The notes: generated by a model from the sequence alone, not told the origin. Numbered from the stretch's first letter, positions 34,650 through 44,446 are shown. The stretch: DNA of 64,000 bases from Nocardiopsis sp. CC223A (GCF_030766825.1 NZ_JASFDV010000032.1:1-64000); one strand, 5' to 3'. Numbers and translations are program-made.

Positions 34650-36020
34650 ATGACCGATGTCGAGTCCTGTGGAAACTGCCGTCGGCCCCGCTGCGGCTGC
34701 CTTCCGGCTGCCTTCCTGGTCAGGGCGGACGTGCGGGGAGCACTTCGAAGAAGGAACGCGACCGAGTTGCTGGTCCTCGCCGACCGGCACCTTGAGCTGT
34801 CCCAATCGGCGCTCGCCCGTGTATGCGGCGTGACCCAACCGTACGTCTCCACGATCCTCAGCGGAAAAAAGACGGTCAAATCAGACGAAACGGCAAAATG
34901 CATCATCGCTGCATTCGCACGAGGACAATCCGCTCTGGGGGATACCGGTTCGCTCCTGGTCGACGGCCCCATCACGGACCAGGACTTGGCCGTGGACCTC
35001 GCACGATTCGCCGGCACCGCCGTATTCGGAAACCTGATGGCGGTCGCCCCCGACCTGGTGGAGGGGATGGACCCGACAGATTCCCTGCCCACCCGTGTCA
35101 CCGCCGAAGACGTCGACGGCCTGAACCAGGTCACCAACGTGATGGAGGGGATGGACTACGCCTTCGGCGGCGGCCTGTCCCGCGCCGCGGTCCTCGGTCA
35201 GCTCCGCCACGTCCACATGGTGTACCGACATGCCTCCTACACCCCGCAGGTCCGCACGCTCATGCAGGGCGCACTCGCCCGCATCGCCAAGGTCGCCGGG
35301 TGGATGGCCTTCGACAGCGGAGACATGCCCACCGCCCGCCGCTGCTGGGTCCTCGGCCTGACCATGGCCTCCGAAGCCGACGACCCCTGGGTCACGACCA
35401 GCCTACTCACCGACATGGCGCGTGCAGCCATCCACGGCGGCGACGCCGCCACAGGGCTCTCCCTGCTGGGCATGGCGGCCGCCTCCGCCTCCCGCGCCAC
35501 CGCGACGTTGCGCACCGCCGCCGCCGTGGTCACCGCCCGCGCCCACGGCACCCTGGAAGACCAACGCCAGTGCATGACCGCCCTGGACACCGCGCACATG
35601 CACTTCGACGGCCGCGACCCGGATGCCGAACCTCCGTGGATGGGCTTCTTCGACGAGGCACAGCTGGCCGGGGACTCCGGGCAGGCACTTGTGCCGCTGG
35701 CCGAGAAGGGCGTCGAGCGCGACCGCGCCGTGGAGCTGCTGTCCTGCGCGGTCAGCGACCATGCCGCGGACGCCGGGCGCGCCTCGGCCTTATCCCTGGC
35801 CAAGCTGGCCCGGCTCCATGTCATATCGGCGGATTTCGACAGCGCCGACCAGGCCACGGCCCAGCTGCTCCCGGCCGCCGTCCAGGTGCGCTCGGCCCGC
35901 GTCCGCGGCGACCTGCGCGCCCTGTTCGACGCCACCATCCCGTACGGGGGCGACCCCGCCGCAGGCCGGATCCGCCACCGCGTCCAGCAGGCGCTCTCCG
36001 TTCCCGAAGTAAGGGGTTAG
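34650..36020 (+). CDS. XRE-family regulator with TPR-like C-terminus
   Basis: This 456-residue protein has an N-terminal Cys-rich stretch (CGNCRRPRCGC, possible metal site), a helix-turn-helix (SQSALARVCGVTQPYVSTIL, about residues 53-72) and a long helical C-terminal part of TPR type, as in many actinomycete cluster-linked regulators. ATG 34650 was chosen over 34614 because it follows GGCGAAAGG. It is divergent from the minus-strand biosynthetic operon and overlaps the next gene tail-to-tail by four bases. It probably controls the operon through the palindrome at 34559-34579; this is inferred from position. Confidence 0.8.
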   Translation: MTDVESCGNCRRPRCGCLPAAFLVRADVRGALRRRNATELLVLADRHLELSQSALARVCGVTQPYVSTILSGKKTVKSDETAKCIIAAFARGQSALGDTGSLLVDGPITDQDLAVDLARFAGTAVFGNLMAVAPDLVEGMDPTDSLPTRVTAEDVDGLNQVTNVMEGMDYAFGGGLSRAAVLGQLRHVHMVYRHASYTPQVRTLMQGALARIAKVAGWMAFDSGDMPTARRCWVLGLTMASEADDPWVTTSLLTDMARAAIHGGDAATGLSLLGMAAASASRATATLRTAAAVVTARAHGTLEDQRQCMTALDTAHMHFDGRDPDAEPPWMGFFDEAQLAGDSGQALVPLAEKGVERDRAVELLSCAVSDHAADAGRASALSLAKLARLHVISADFDSADQATAQLLPAAVQVRSARVRGDLRALFDATIPYGGDPAAGRIRHRVQQALSVPEVRG

Positions 36021-36892
36021 AACGCCTTCCAACCCAGGATCGGTCGGCCTTGGCGCAGATCAGCGATCCTGCGGACCGTCTCCCGTAGCTTGTCCTCCCC
36101 CGGGAGCTGAGCGAGCCACGAGGTCATCCGCAGCAGTCGGATCTCCCGCAGCACCGCATAGGCGGGGGCGGCCCGCACGTCGTAGCCGTAACCGGAGACG
36201 AAGCCCGCGTAGGCATCATCGGACACCCACCCGCACTCGTATTCGATGCCGGTGAGCACCAGGTCCCACTCGGGCTGCCCCAGGGCGACACCGTCCAGGT
36301 CCACCCACCCCAACCGCCCCTCGGGGGTGGAGAGCAGGTTCGCGGCGTGAGCGTCACCGTGCACCAACCCCCGAGGCAGCTCGTACTCCAGGTCCTCGTA
36401 CGCGCTGTTCAAACGGGCCGACATCGCCCGTAGTGCTGCCCGGTCCTCCTCGGGGATATCGATCACGGCGAGCCGGGCGTCGACCTTGTCAACCGTGGCG
36501 GCCTCGGGAAGGTCCAGATCCGGGAGTGGCATCTCGTGCAGGGCCCGCAGGGCGGCCCCCAGCTGAGGCGGCGTCGCAGGTCGCGCTTTGGGGATCTCCT
36601 CCCACCACGTCACCACCCTCCCGTCCACGCGCACAGGGTTGGGCAGACCGTTCACCGGCAGGGCCACGGGCACCTGATGAGCATGCATCCACCGCGCCAG
36701 GTGCACACCGCGTTCGTGCAGCGGAAAGCGGTCTTCGTCACGGGCCACGCGGGCGATGACCCCGGGCCTCACACGCCACACCGCGTTCTCGCCGAGTCGG
36801 ATCAGCTCGGGGGCGGGGGCGTCCAGGCCGACCGTGGTACAGGCGGTGCGCAGGGTGTCCAGGGAACCGGGGGCGTCGAAGATACGCATCAT
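36017..36892 (-). CDS. Aminoglycoside-phosphotransferase-like kinase
   Basis: This 291-residue APH-fold protein has the catalytic loop GLVHGDAHAANLL and the metal-binding WVDLDGVALGQPEWDL (DFG-equivalent). The N-terminal lobe has VWRVRPGVIARVARDE. The family phosphorylates antibiotics, choline or other small hydroxyl compounds; no specific substrate can be read. ATG 36892 begins MMRIFDAPG; an earlier in-frame start at 36982 lacks support. It ends over the last four bases of the XRE regulator and is not clearly co-transcribed with the biosynthetic operon, so it could be a resistance or tailoring gene or independent. Confidence 0.8.
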   Translation of the reverse strand: MMRIFDAPGSLDTLRTACTTVGLDAPAPELIRLGENAVWRVRPGVIARVARDEDRFPLHERGVHLARWMHAHQVPVALPVNGLPNPVRVDGRVVTWWEEIPKARPATPPQLGAALRALHEMPLPDLDLPEAATVDKVDARLAVIDIPEEDRAALRAMSARLNSAYEDLEYELPRGLVHGDAHAANLLSTPEGRLGWVDLDGVALGQPEWDLVLTGIEYECGWVSDDAYAGFVSGYGYDVRAAPAYAVLREIRLLRMTSWLAQLPGEDKLRETVRRIADLRQGRPILGWKAF

Positions 36893-37365
36893 CGCGCTCA
36901 ATTGTCCACCATGGCCACGACCGGTCACCGACCGGGAACGGATTTCCTTCTGCAAGGTGTGGCAAGCCCCGGCCCCCATCACACCCGGTACAAGGCGCGG
37001 ATCGGATCCGGGTGGGCGGAAACCTCGGGCTGACGGCGTACTACGAAAATTGACGTCCGACTTGACCTCTTCTGTGCCGGATCTCCGGCACGGCTTTCAC
37101 GCGGACCTGTCGCATCGGCCCTGTCCCGGGACTTCTTTAGGAATCGAAAGGGAAACCAGAGGCGGGGGTGTGCGTGGCGACGCGCGGCACCCCTGGCGGA
37201 TGCCTTTGGTGTTGGAGCCTCCGGTGGTCGGGGGCACGTGGTGATGGAGGTCGACCAGGTGAGCGCAGCACAGACCCGCGGGGGGCAGTGTTCCAGGAGG
37301 AGGCGGCCGGAAGTCCGGTTGGTCACCCTGCCAGCGGTGGTGCGGGGGTCCGGGGAGGTGGCCGG
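36893..37365. other. Gap with a hairpin, no gene seen
   Basis: It contains a small hairpin (GTGCCGG, ATCT, CCGGCAC at 37074-37091) and two TTGAC tracts (37049 and 37062) that could be -35 boxes reading rightward toward the coupling ATPase. Open frames here have no recognisable content. Confidence 0.45.
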
Positions 37366-39792
37366 ATGATCGACTTCCTTGTCGGGGGAGGGGCCTTCGT
37401 GGTCATCGCGGTGATCCCTCTCGCGGGCGCCGTGGTGTGCGCCGTAGTGTCCGGGGTGCGGCTGGCCCGCCACCGCTACCTGTCGCGCGAGGCCCGCCTG
37501 GTGGAGGTCCTGCCACCGCCCGAGGCCACCCTCGCCCACGCGAGTGCGTTCTGGAACCACACCATGGGGCTGCTCAAGCCCCGCTGGTCGCGGTGGCTCA
37601 TCCAACCCCACCTCGCCCTGGAGATCGTGGCTTCCGCGGCCGGGGTGCGGTTCCAGGTGTGGGTGCCCGGGATCGTGCCGCCGGGGACGGTGGAGCGGGC
37701 CATCGCCTCGGCCTGGCCCGGAGCAACGACCACCACACGCAACCTGGCCGTCGGCGAGTCGCCCCTGCCGCAGGGGGTGTACACCACCGGGGGCCTGGTA
37801 CGTCTGGGCCGGGGCGAGGAGTTCCCGCTGCGGACGAAGTTCGACGACGACCCACTGCGCCCTCTCCTGGGGGCGCTGGAGGACCTGGCCGAGGGCGAGC
37901 ACTGCCTGGTCCGGATCAGCGCACGCCCGGCGACCGGGTTTCGGCTGGCCCGGGTCCGGCAGGCGGCGGCCCGACGCCAGGGCCACCCCGGGGTGGCGAC
38001 CAGCCTGCTGGACACCGTGGACCCCACCGTCTCCGCTTCCACGCAGCACCGGTGGATGCCGGTGCTGCCCGGGACGGGCGATGACGTGCGGGCGATCCTG
38101 ACGAAGGCCTCCAGCCCGAGGTTGGCGTGCGATATCGCCTACATCCTCACCACCACCCACGACGGCGAGACGGCGAGGGAACGGTTGCGGGGGCGGGCCC
38201 ATGGTGTGGGGGCCAGCTTCGCGGCGTTCACCTCGGGCACCAACCACCTGGACCGCCGCTTCATGATCGCCCCCGCCTGGTGGGCCACCAACCGGTTCCT
38301 CGCCAACGGGTTCCTGCTCTCCAGCGCAGAGCTGGCCGGGATCGCGCACCTGCCCACCGACACCTGCGTCCCCGGCCTGACCCGGGCCGGGGCCAGGCCG
38401 TCCGCGCCCAGCCCGGTGGTGGCCCGGGGCGGGGAGGACACCCGGGTGATCGGCGACTCCGACGCCGGCACGCGCCGCCCCATTGCGGTGGGGGTGGCCG
38501 AGTCCAGGCAGCACACCCACATCCTCGGCAAGACCGGCTCGGGCAAGTCCACGCTGCTCGCCAACCTGGTCCTGCAGGACGCGCAGGCGGGGCGGGCCGC
38601 CCTGGTGATCGACCCGCGCGGGGACCTGATCACCGACATCCTGGCCCGCCTTCCCGAGAAAGCGGTGGACAAGGTGGTGCTGTTCGACCCCGACGACAAC
38701 GCACCGCCACCGAGGCTGAACCTGCTCCAGGGCGGCGATGCGGATTTCACCAGCGACACGGTGGTGGGGATCTTCCGCCGGATCTACGACCAGTACTGGG
38801 GGCCCAGGACCGACGACATCCTGCGCGCCGCCACGCTGACCCTGACCAGGGCCAAGGACCCCGATCTCACCCTCGGGCACATCCCGCGCCTGCTGGCCGA
38901 CGACGCGCTGCGCCTGGAGGTGATGGGCAGGGTCAACGCCCGCAGCGGTGGTGAGGACGAGGCGCTCGCGGACTTCTGGGACTGGTACACGGGCCTGACG
39001 GTCTCGGCCCGGAGCGCGGTGACGGGGCCGGTGCTGAACAAGCTGCGGACGGCGCTGCTGCGCCCGTGGGTGCGCCAGGTGGTGGCCTCGGGGCCGTCCA
39101 CGATCGACCTTCCCGCCCTGTTCGACTCCGGCCATCTGGTGTTGCTCCGGTTGCCGAAGGGCCGTCTGGGCGAGGACACCTCCAGCCTGATCGGGTCGTT
39201 CGCGTTGGCGGCGACCTGGCAGGCGGTCACGGCCCGGATCCACACCCCGGAGCACCAGCGCAAGGACCTGTGCGCCTATATCGATGAGGCGCAGAATTTC
39301 CTGAACCTGCCCGGGTCGCTGGAGGACATGCTCGCCGAGGCCCGCGGCTACCGGCTCGGGCTGACGCTCGCCCACCAGGAACTCGGACAGCTCCCCGCGG
39401 ACCTGCGCAAGGCGGTGTCGGCGAACGCCCGCACGAAAGTGTACTTCTCCGCGTCCCCGGACGACGCGGCGAGCTTGCAGCAGCACACGCTGCCGGTGCT
39501 GGGGGCCTATGACCTGACGAACCTGGGCGCCTACCAGGCGGCGGTGCGCCCCCTGGTGGGCGCCAAGGAACAGGCGGCGGCGACGGTGCGCACCCGCCCG
39601 CTCCCGCCCGGGGTGACGGGTCGGGCGACGCAGGTGCGCAAGGCCGCACGCCGCCACGCCCCGCAGACGGCCGCACAGCCGCCCGCCCCGGGGGCAGAGC
39701 CCACTCCGGGGGCGGGACCCGTCCCGGGCAGGCCGCTGTTCCAACGGCGGCCCTTCCCGGTGACCGATACCCGCAGGGGGAAGCGCACATGA
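37366..39792 (+). CDS. Conjugative coupling ATPase (TraD/VirD4- and HerA-like)
   Basis: This is an 808-residue membrane-anchored ATPase. The N-terminus has a hydrophobic segment (residues 5-33). The motor domain has Walker A HILGKTGSGKSTLLANLV (about 385-402), RAALVIDPRGDLITDI, and Walker B LCAYIDEAQNFLNLPGS (about 636-652), followed by a TraM-recognition/TraD-type C-terminal region (GLTLAHQELGQLPADLRKAV) and a Pro-rich tail. Such proteins bring DNA to the transfer channel. ATG 37366 follows GGGGAGG at good distance. The stop overlaps the next ATG by 4 bases. Presence of this gene suggests that the element is or was transmissible. Confidence 0.85.
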   Translation: MIDFLVGGGAFVVIAVIPLAGAVVCAVVSGVRLARHRYLSREARLVEVLPPPEATLAHASAFWNHTMGLLKPRWSRWLIQPHLALEIVASAAGVRFQVWVPGIVPPGTVERAIASAWPGATTTTRNLAVGESPLPQGVYTTGGLVRLGRGEEFPLRTKFDDDPLRPLLGALEDLAEGEHCLVRISARPATGFRLARVRQAAARRQGHPGVATSLLDTVDPTVSASTQHRWMPVLPGTGDDVRAILTKASSPRLACDIAYILTTTHDGETARERLRGRAHGVGASFAAFTSGTNHLDRRFMIAPAWWATNRFLANGFLLSSAELAGIAHLPTDTCVPGLTRAGARPSAPSPVVARGGEDTRVIGDSDAGTRRPIAVGVAESRQHTHILGKTGSGKSTLLANLVLQDAQAGRAALVIDPRGDLITDILARLPEKAVDKVVLFDPDDNAPPPRLNLLQGGDADFTSDTVVGIFRRIYDQYWGPRTDDILRAATLTLTRAKDPDLTLGHIPRLLADDALRLEVMGRVNARSGGEDEALADFWDWYTGLTVSARSAVTGPVLNKLRTALLRPWVRQVVASGPSTIDLPALFDSGHLVLLRLPKGRLGEDTSSLIGSFALAATWQAVTARIHTPEHQRKDLCAYIDEAQNFLNLPGSLEDMLAEARGYRLGLTLAHQELGQLPADLRKAVSANARTKVYFSASPDDAASLQQHTLPVLGAYDLTNLGAYQAAVRPLVGAKEQAAATVRTRPLPPGVTGRATQVRKAARRHAPQTAAQPPAPGAEPTPGAGPVPGRPLFQRRPFPVTDTRRGKRT

Positions 39793-40634
39793 GCAGGCAG
39801 GCGAAAGACCAGGTGGAGCGCACCCCGATGCGCCCCTCGTCGCTGGCCGGGAGGATCATGCCCCGCGACCTCCAGGTCCTGGGCGGGTTGCACGACCACA
39901 AGGTGATGACCACGGAGCACCTGCACCGCCTGTACTTCCCCGAAGTGGGGGAGCGGTCGGTGCGGCTGCGGTTGCGCAAGCTCCACGGCTACGGGCTCCT
40001 GGACCGCTTCCGGCCGCTCTCATTGCGGGGGAGCAACCCCTACCACTGGGTGCTCGGCTCGGCCGGTGCCCGACTGCTCGCCCGGGAACGAGGCGCCGAG
40101 GGGGTCTCCTACCGGTTCGAGCGGGTGGCGGGGGTCGCGGACTCACCCCGGCTGGGGCACATGCTCGGCCTGGTCGACTGCCTGGTCGCCTTCACCACGG
40201 CGGCCCGCAGCACACCGGGGGCGGAGCTGGTGCAGTGGTTGAACGAGGCCGAGTGCGCCCGGCGGTGGGGGCGCCACACACGCCCGGACGCCTACGTGCG
40301 CTGGCAGCAGGACGGGACAGAAGCGCATGTGTTCGTGGAGTACGACACCGGTTCTGAGCCCTTGGCGGCGGTGCGGGACAAGATGACCGGCTACGCCGAC
40401 CTCGCGCGGGCGACACGGTTTCCGTCGGTGGTGCTGTTCGTCGTGCACTCGCGCATCAGGGAGGCCAACCTGGCCGGGGTGCTCGCCCCCAGGAGCAGTA
40501 GTCGCGCGGGGGCCTACCTGGCCACGTACGCCGACCTCGCCGGACCGGGGCCGGCGGGGGCGGCGTGGAGGCCCGCGCACAGCCAGGACCGGTTGACGCT
40601 CATGCAGCTCGCCGGACGCCACCCGATCGACTAA
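39789..40634 (+). CDS. Replication-relaxation family protein
   Basis: This 281-residue protein has an N-terminal winged helix (DLQVLGGLHDHKVMTTEHLHRLYFP, quoted only in part by position 27-51) and RSVRLRLRKLHGYGLLDRFRPL, typical of the Replic_Relax family of actinobacterial plasmids and ICEs. The C-terminal part (WQQDGTEAHVFVEYDTGSE) resembles a nuclease-like core with an acidic E-Y-D. Family members are linked to plasmid replication or relaxation at the transfer origin. It overlaps the coupling-ATPase stop as ATGA, so the two are translated together. Confidence 0.85.
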   Translation: MSRQAKDQVERTPMRPSSLAGRIMPRDLQVLGGLHDHKVMTTEHLHRLYFPEVGERSVRLRLRKLHGYGLLDRFRPLSLRGSNPYHWVLGSAGARLLARERGAEGVSYRFERVAGVADSPRLGHMLGLVDCLVAFTTAARSTPGAELVQWLNEAECARRWGRHTRPDAYVRWQQDGTEAHVFVEYDTGSEPLAAVRDKMTGYADLARATRFPSVVLFVVHSRIREANLAGVLAPRSSSRAGAYLATYADLAGPGPAGAAWRPAHSQDRLTLMQLAGRHPID

Positions 40635-40644
40635 CGGCGTACCA

Positions 40645-40683
40645 GCGGCCGCCTGCCCGGGCACCTCCCGGGCGGGCGGCCGC
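40645..40683 (+). terminator. Terminator hairpin after the transfer operon
   Basis: A 17-bp stem with one G-T pair (GCGGCCGCCTGCCCGGG with its complement, 5-base loop) lies 11 bases after the replication-relaxation stop. There is no T-run, as is usual in actinomycetes. Confidence 0.75.
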
Positions 40684-41205
40684 AGTCACGCACGGAACAT
40701 GCGGCACGCACGGCACGTTTCCGAAGATTTTCGGGGTGCCATGACTTTTCTGACGGATTCCGGTTGAAAATACTCGTTCCCTTCGGGAACGATCGGGTTT
40801 GCCGTGCGCGGCGGCAATTATTTCGTGTCCGTATGATCGAGAACCCGGAGTTTCCCCTATGTCTGAAATGGCTATTTTGTCATGCGTTTCCTGGTCCGGT
40901 GTCCACCTCCCGGGTGTCTGGGAAGAGGGCTCCAGTGCAAGCTCCGGTGGCTCGGTCTACCTGGGGTGACCTGTCTGGAAGCGGGTTGGATGAACGCCGA
41001 CTCCTGCGGCGGTCGGGGCGAGGAAGCGCAGCCCCGGGTGCGTGTGGACCCGGGGCCATTGACACCCACCTCGGCTGGTCCAAGAGAGAGGCGGAAAAGG
41101 CGCCCGTGGCCCAGGAACAGATGTGCATAGAAAGGTGCCCCGGACGGTGCTGCGAACACCGATTCCGGGGCGTGATTCCCACCTGCGCGATTTCAGGAGG
41201 TAACC
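40684..41205. other. Gap without recognisable gene
   Basis: About 520 bp between the terminator and the next gene. It includes an AT-richer part (40715-40880) unlike its surroundings and a GGAGGT ribosome-binding site (41195-41200) belonging to the next gene. Several short open frames lack support. Confidence 0.45.
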
Positions 41206-41826
41206 ATGGTCGAGTCTACGGGAAGGCACCGCAGGCGTCGACGGAGGAGGAGCAGCCGGGTGCGGTGGTGGTTCGCTGCGATCGTGTCCCTTGTGCCATC
41301 CCGCCCGCAGAAGGTCCGCCGACAGGCCGAGGTGCGAGTACCCCGCGACACCCGCCCTCAGCGCCCCAACGGGGCACGTGCGGCCGAGAGGGTGCCCTCC
41401 GCGCCCCCGCCCTCTCGGCTTCCCGCCCGGAACCGGGCGGCCGATGAGCTGGGATGGATCTCGAACTACAACGCGGCGAGCAGCGGGCACTCCACCTCAT
41501 GGGGGAACGCCTTCGACAGCGCCAGCCCGCAGGCGGGAGCGGTGCCTCCGCCCCGCAGGTTCCGGGAGGTTGAGCGCGGTTGGTGTGTGGACGACACCGG
41601 CATCAGCGCGGTGCGCCCCTATCTGGTCAGGCATGAGGAGCGCATGGAGCGCATGGCCCGCGCGCATGGACGCGCTCCGGGGCAGACGGCTCACAGCGAG
41701 CCCCAGAGCGGTGGCCGTCACCGGGTGACACCTGTCCCTGATAGCTCCGGAGGTGAGGAGGAAGGGGTGGGCGAGTTCGACGACCTGGCCCGTGCCATCC
41801 GCCAGTGGCAGGCCCTGACCGGCTGA
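41206..41826 (+). CDS. Hypothetical element protein with basic N-terminus
   Basis: This is a 206-residue protein with a strong ribosome-binding site (AGGAGGT, 5 bases before ATG). The N-terminus is very basic (RHRRRRRRRSSR) followed by a hydrophobic patch (WWFAAIVSLV), perhaps a signal anchor. The centre has RAADELGWISNYNAASS and a VRPYLVRHEERMERMARAHG motif, which resembles a short conserved VRPYL...HE(x)ER segment of actinobacterial small proteins of unknown role. The tail is Gly/Glu-rich. A perfect terminator follows it, so it is a single-gene unit. Confidence 0.65.
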   Translation: MVESTGRHRRRRRRRSSRVRWWFAAIVSLVPSRPQKVRRQAEVRVPRDTRPQRPNGARAAERVPSAPPPSRLPARNRAADELGWISNYNAASSGHSTSWGNAFDSASPQAGAVPPPRRFREVERGWCVDDTGISAVRPYLVRHEERMERMARAHGRAPGQTAHSEPQSGGRHRVTPVPDSSGGEEEGVGEFDDLARAIRQWQALTG

Positions 41827-41844
41827 CCACGGACTCACCTCCTC

Positions 41845-41880
41845 GGGGTGGCGGCACCGCACATGCGGTGCCGCCACCCC
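41845..41880 (+). terminator. Perfect 16-bp terminator hairpin
   Basis: GGGGTGGCGGCACCGC and its exact complement are separated by ACAT. It lies 18 bases after the stop of the preceding gene. Confidence 0.8.
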
Positions 41881-42037
41881 GACGTGCTCAACCCCTATCG
41901 AGAGCGTTGTTGCAGGTCAGGCGTGCGACATGGAAAGCGGGTGGTGTTCTTCACATTCTGCGCGGCTGCGGGCACCACGAGAACGGTTGTGTAGTCACTC
42001 TGTGTATGGCTAGTGTCACCCTTCGAGTGTTCGGTCG

Positions 42038-42577
42038 ATGACGGATCGGTGGTGGCGAGTGCGCACACCTGCGCTGTACTGGGTGGTCGTGGGAACGGTC
42101 GCGCTCTCAGGGTGCTCGACGGGCGAAAGTGCCCCAGAGAGCGTTCCCTCGCCCCGCGTGGCCTTGCCCTCGCTTCCTTCGCCGCCGCCTCCCTCCCCGG
42201 AGGACCTGGCGGTAGAGGCCTACCTCGGGATGATGGGCGCCGTGGTCGAAGGGTCTTTGGAAGGAGCCGAGGACCACCCGGACCTGGCCGCGCACGCGAA
42301 AGGGGAAGCGCTGCAACTGACGACCGCGCTCCTGGACGGGGCCACGGCGACCGGAGAGCCGCAACTGCGCCCCGAGGTCACCGAGAGCAACCTGGACGCG
42401 GAGCCGCCGACCGTGGTGGTCCAGGACTGCATGGACAACACCCACTGGGTCCTGGAAGGCGCGGACCCGCTGGACCCCCAGGAGCGCAACACCCGGCTCT
42501 TCATCGCCACCGTCACCGAAGAAGACGGCACCTGGAAGGTCGACGACCTGTGGGCGGGGGAGTACGACGCATGCTGA
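42038..42577 (+). CDS. Secreted lipoprotein of the transfer region
   Basis: This is a 179-residue protein with a signal sequence (Trp/Arg then VVVGTVALSGCSTGE) and a lipobox LSGC with Cys26, so it should be lipid-anchored outside the membrane. The mature part contains PSPEDLAVEAYLGMMGAVVEG and NTRLFIATVTEEDGTWKVDDLW, like small lipoproteins found next to transfer genes in Streptomyces ICEs. It overlaps the start of the next gene by 7 bases (ATGCTGA), which points to coupled expression of two exported proteins. Its role in mating or surface function is inferred from context. Confidence 0.75.
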   Translation: MTDRWWRVRTPALYWVVVGTVALSGCSTGESAPESVPSPRVALPSLPSPPPPSPEDLAVEAYLGMMGAVVEGSLEGAEDHPDLAAHAKGEALQLTTALLDGATATGEPQLRPEVTESNLDAEPPTVVVQDCMDNTHWVLEGADPLDPQERNTRLFIATVTEEDGTWKVDDLWAGEYDAC

Positions 42578-43404
42578 CCACACGAGCCCGCGCGAGCATC
42601 GTCATAGCGGGAGGGCTGGCATGCGTGCTCACTGCCGCATCCTCCGCCCTGGCCCAGGACGGGCGCTTCGAACACAACCTGGAGTGCTCGGGCTCCACCT
42701 GCGAAGTCGGGGCCAGATCAGGGGGAACGACCTCGGGAAGCCCCGGTTCGGGGGCAGACGGAGGAACCGCAGGGTCCGGTTCGAGTTCCGCCGGGTCACC
42801 GTGTCTCATGCCGGATGTGGAGTTCGCGCAGCCCGGGGTGCAGGGGCCGCTGGAGGTCCCGCCGAGCATGGCCCAGTGCGAGGCGGTGGCCAGCAGTACG
42901 CGCGCGGCGCAGGCGGTCGACCCTGCAGTGTTGGCGGAACAGGCCAGGGCGGTGATGCAGCTGCCCCAACCGGACATCGGTGTCATACCGGCCCCGGACA
43001 AGATGCGGTTCGTGAACCTCGCGCAGTGGATGTGGATCTCCGAGGAGGACTGGGAACCGGTGTCGGCGACGGCGTCGGTGAGCACGGGCTCGGTGACCGT
43101 GGTCGCGACCCCCGAACGGGTGGTGTGGGACACCGGGGACGGACACGAGGTGGTGTGCACGGGGCCGGGAACCGTATTCTCCGTGGCCGCACACCGGGCG
43201 GGCCTCTCGGACTGCGAGCACGCCTATACCGCCCTACCGCCGGGCGGAGCCGGGATGACATTCGACCTCACCGCGAACTGGGAATGGGGAGTTTCCTGGT
43301 CCACCTCCAACGGGCGAGGCGGAGAATTGGACCCGCTGACCACCATGTACACGGTGGCCGTTCCCGTAAGCGAGCTGCACTCGGTCGTCACGGATGTACG
43401 GTAG
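42571..43404 (+). CDS. Secreted protein of the transfer region
   Basis: This 277-residue protein has a signal peptide (TRARASIVIAGGLACVLTAASSALA, cleavage about residue 28). The mature start is NLECSGSTCEVGARSGG, followed by a Gly/Ser linker and a beta-rich domain (ATASVSTGSVTVVATPERVVWDTGDG, CTGPGTVF, CEHAYTALPPG, NWEWGVSWSTSNG). The WDTGDGHEVVCTGPGT stretch recalls PKD-like exported proteins encoded beside actinomycete conjugation genes. ATG 42571 was chosen; the frame is open further left (to 42013), but only this start gives a signal peptide. Cys residues suggest disulphides. Confidence 0.75.
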   Translation: MLTTRARASIVIAGGLACVLTAASSALAQDGRFEHNLECSGSTCEVGARSGGTTSGSPGSGADGGTAGSGSSSAGSPCLMPDVEFAQPGVQGPLEVPPSMAQCEAVASSTRAAQAVDPAVLAEQARAVMQLPQPDIGVIPAPDKMRFVNLAQWMWISEEDWEPVSATASVSTGSVTVVATPERVVWDTGDGHEVVCTGPGTVFSVAAHRAGLSDCEHAYTALPPGGAGMTFDLTANWEWGVSWSTSNGRGGELDPLTTMYTVAVPVSELHSVVTDVR

Positions 43405-44079
43405 TCGACCGCAACGGCGATGGCCCTCAGTTCTTCCGCTCATATCGATCGGCGAATTCATTCTTCGTTGTCCTGGTGTGTAAGTCGGGCGTTCTGATAT
43501 CCCCAGAGTGGCCTGCAGGTGATCCCTCGCCTCGTTTTCTCTCCTAAGGCGGTGCGAGGTTTCCGCTACCGTTCTTTCCCAGGGAGAACGGGTAAGCGTG
43601 CGTCAGAGTAGCGGCCACGCGCTCCACCGCTGCTCGCCATGTGCGCCTTCGGTGATCGCACCGGAGCGCTGACCGTGATGTGAACACGGGCGATGAGGGT
43701 GCTCCGTGCCCTACTCCCCTTAGAGCGGAGTACCCCCACCCCACTCTCACCGCAGGTCAGGGCGCTCTCACCTACTCCCATGGGTGTCCCGACTGAATAC
43801 CTAGTAGGTAGTCATCCTCACGTAGGGGCGGGGCCGCCCCTCCACCCTCGGCGCCCAGACGGCCCCGCCCCGAATCATCCTCGGGTCTGCCTCCCTCCCC
43901 TTCGCCCCCGCCTCACCCCAAGCTCCGTTTTCTTTGCATTGTTTTCCTTCATGGAACACCCATTCCATGGGTGCGATGATCGCCCAGACGGGCACTTTTC
44001 ATAAAAATCATGATCAGTCAATCGGAGCCTGCACATACCAGCGCCCGCTCGCGTGCGGGCGCGATTCCTCCCCCTGATG
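43405..44079. other. Gap, AT-richer, no gene seen
   Basis: About 675 bp without a convincing gene. It includes AT-rich patches near 43430-43490 and 43925-44020 (TTCATAAAAATCATGATCAG), unusual in the window and compatible with a promoter or origin region leading into the tandem repeats at 44080. Confidence 0.5.
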
Positions 44080-44325
44080 CGCGGCCGTGAAAAATTATCG
44101 CGACAAATCTCGCTCCGCGGGTTGACACCCCCGCCTCGCCCAAGGTGCTATTGGCGTGCCACCGGGGCGGAACGCGGCCCCAGGGGCGGGCGGGAAAAAC
44201 TTTCCGCGGCACGAGTTGACAAACCCGTGCCACCCAAGGCCACCTAGGTTCCACCCCGGAGAACGGAACCGTTTGCCGGGGGTGCGGAAAAAAAGTTCAC
44301 GGGGCGAGTTGACAAACCCGCGATA
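44080..44325 (+). repeat. Three tandem TTGACA-containing repeats (93-94 bp period)
   Basis: TTGACA occurs at 44122, 44216 and 44309, i.e. spaced 94 and 93 bases. Each copy is preceded by an A-run with a TT/CC flank (GAAAAATTATCGC, GGAAAAACTTTCCGC, GGAAAAAAAGTTCAC) and followed by a CCCG..CCCAAG block. The first has a plausible -10 (TGCTAT, 18 bases on). They could be tandem promoters for the downstream small-protein operon or iterons of a replication or transfer origin. Confidence 0.65.
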
Positions 44326-44383
44326 CCCAAGCGAACCTCGGACCGCAAAACACGGAACGACGGAATGAAAAGGGGGAATTGCC

Positions 44384-44446
44384 GTGAATACATGCGCACA
44401 CCGTGCAGAAGAACAGGACGGCGACCGGGCGCCCCCGGTCGGGTGA
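44384..44446 (+). CDS. Possible 20-residue leader peptide
   Basis: GTG at 44384 follows AAAAGGGGG at good distance and opens a 20-codon frame ending at TGA 44444-44446. It is immediately followed by a 14-bp hairpin (44450-44483) and then the next gene at 44571. The order promoter repeats, mini-ORF, hairpin, gene resembles an attenuation leader. No amino-acid run of a single kind is seen, so the mechanism is open. Confidence 0.35.
   Translation: MNTCAHRAEEQDGDRAPPVG

Noticed and set aside
36979..39744. A 921-codon minus-strand open frame opposite the coupling ATPase
   Set aside because: It is the antisense shadow of a very GC-rich gene; the plus strand has Walker motifs, a ribosome-binding site and a family match.
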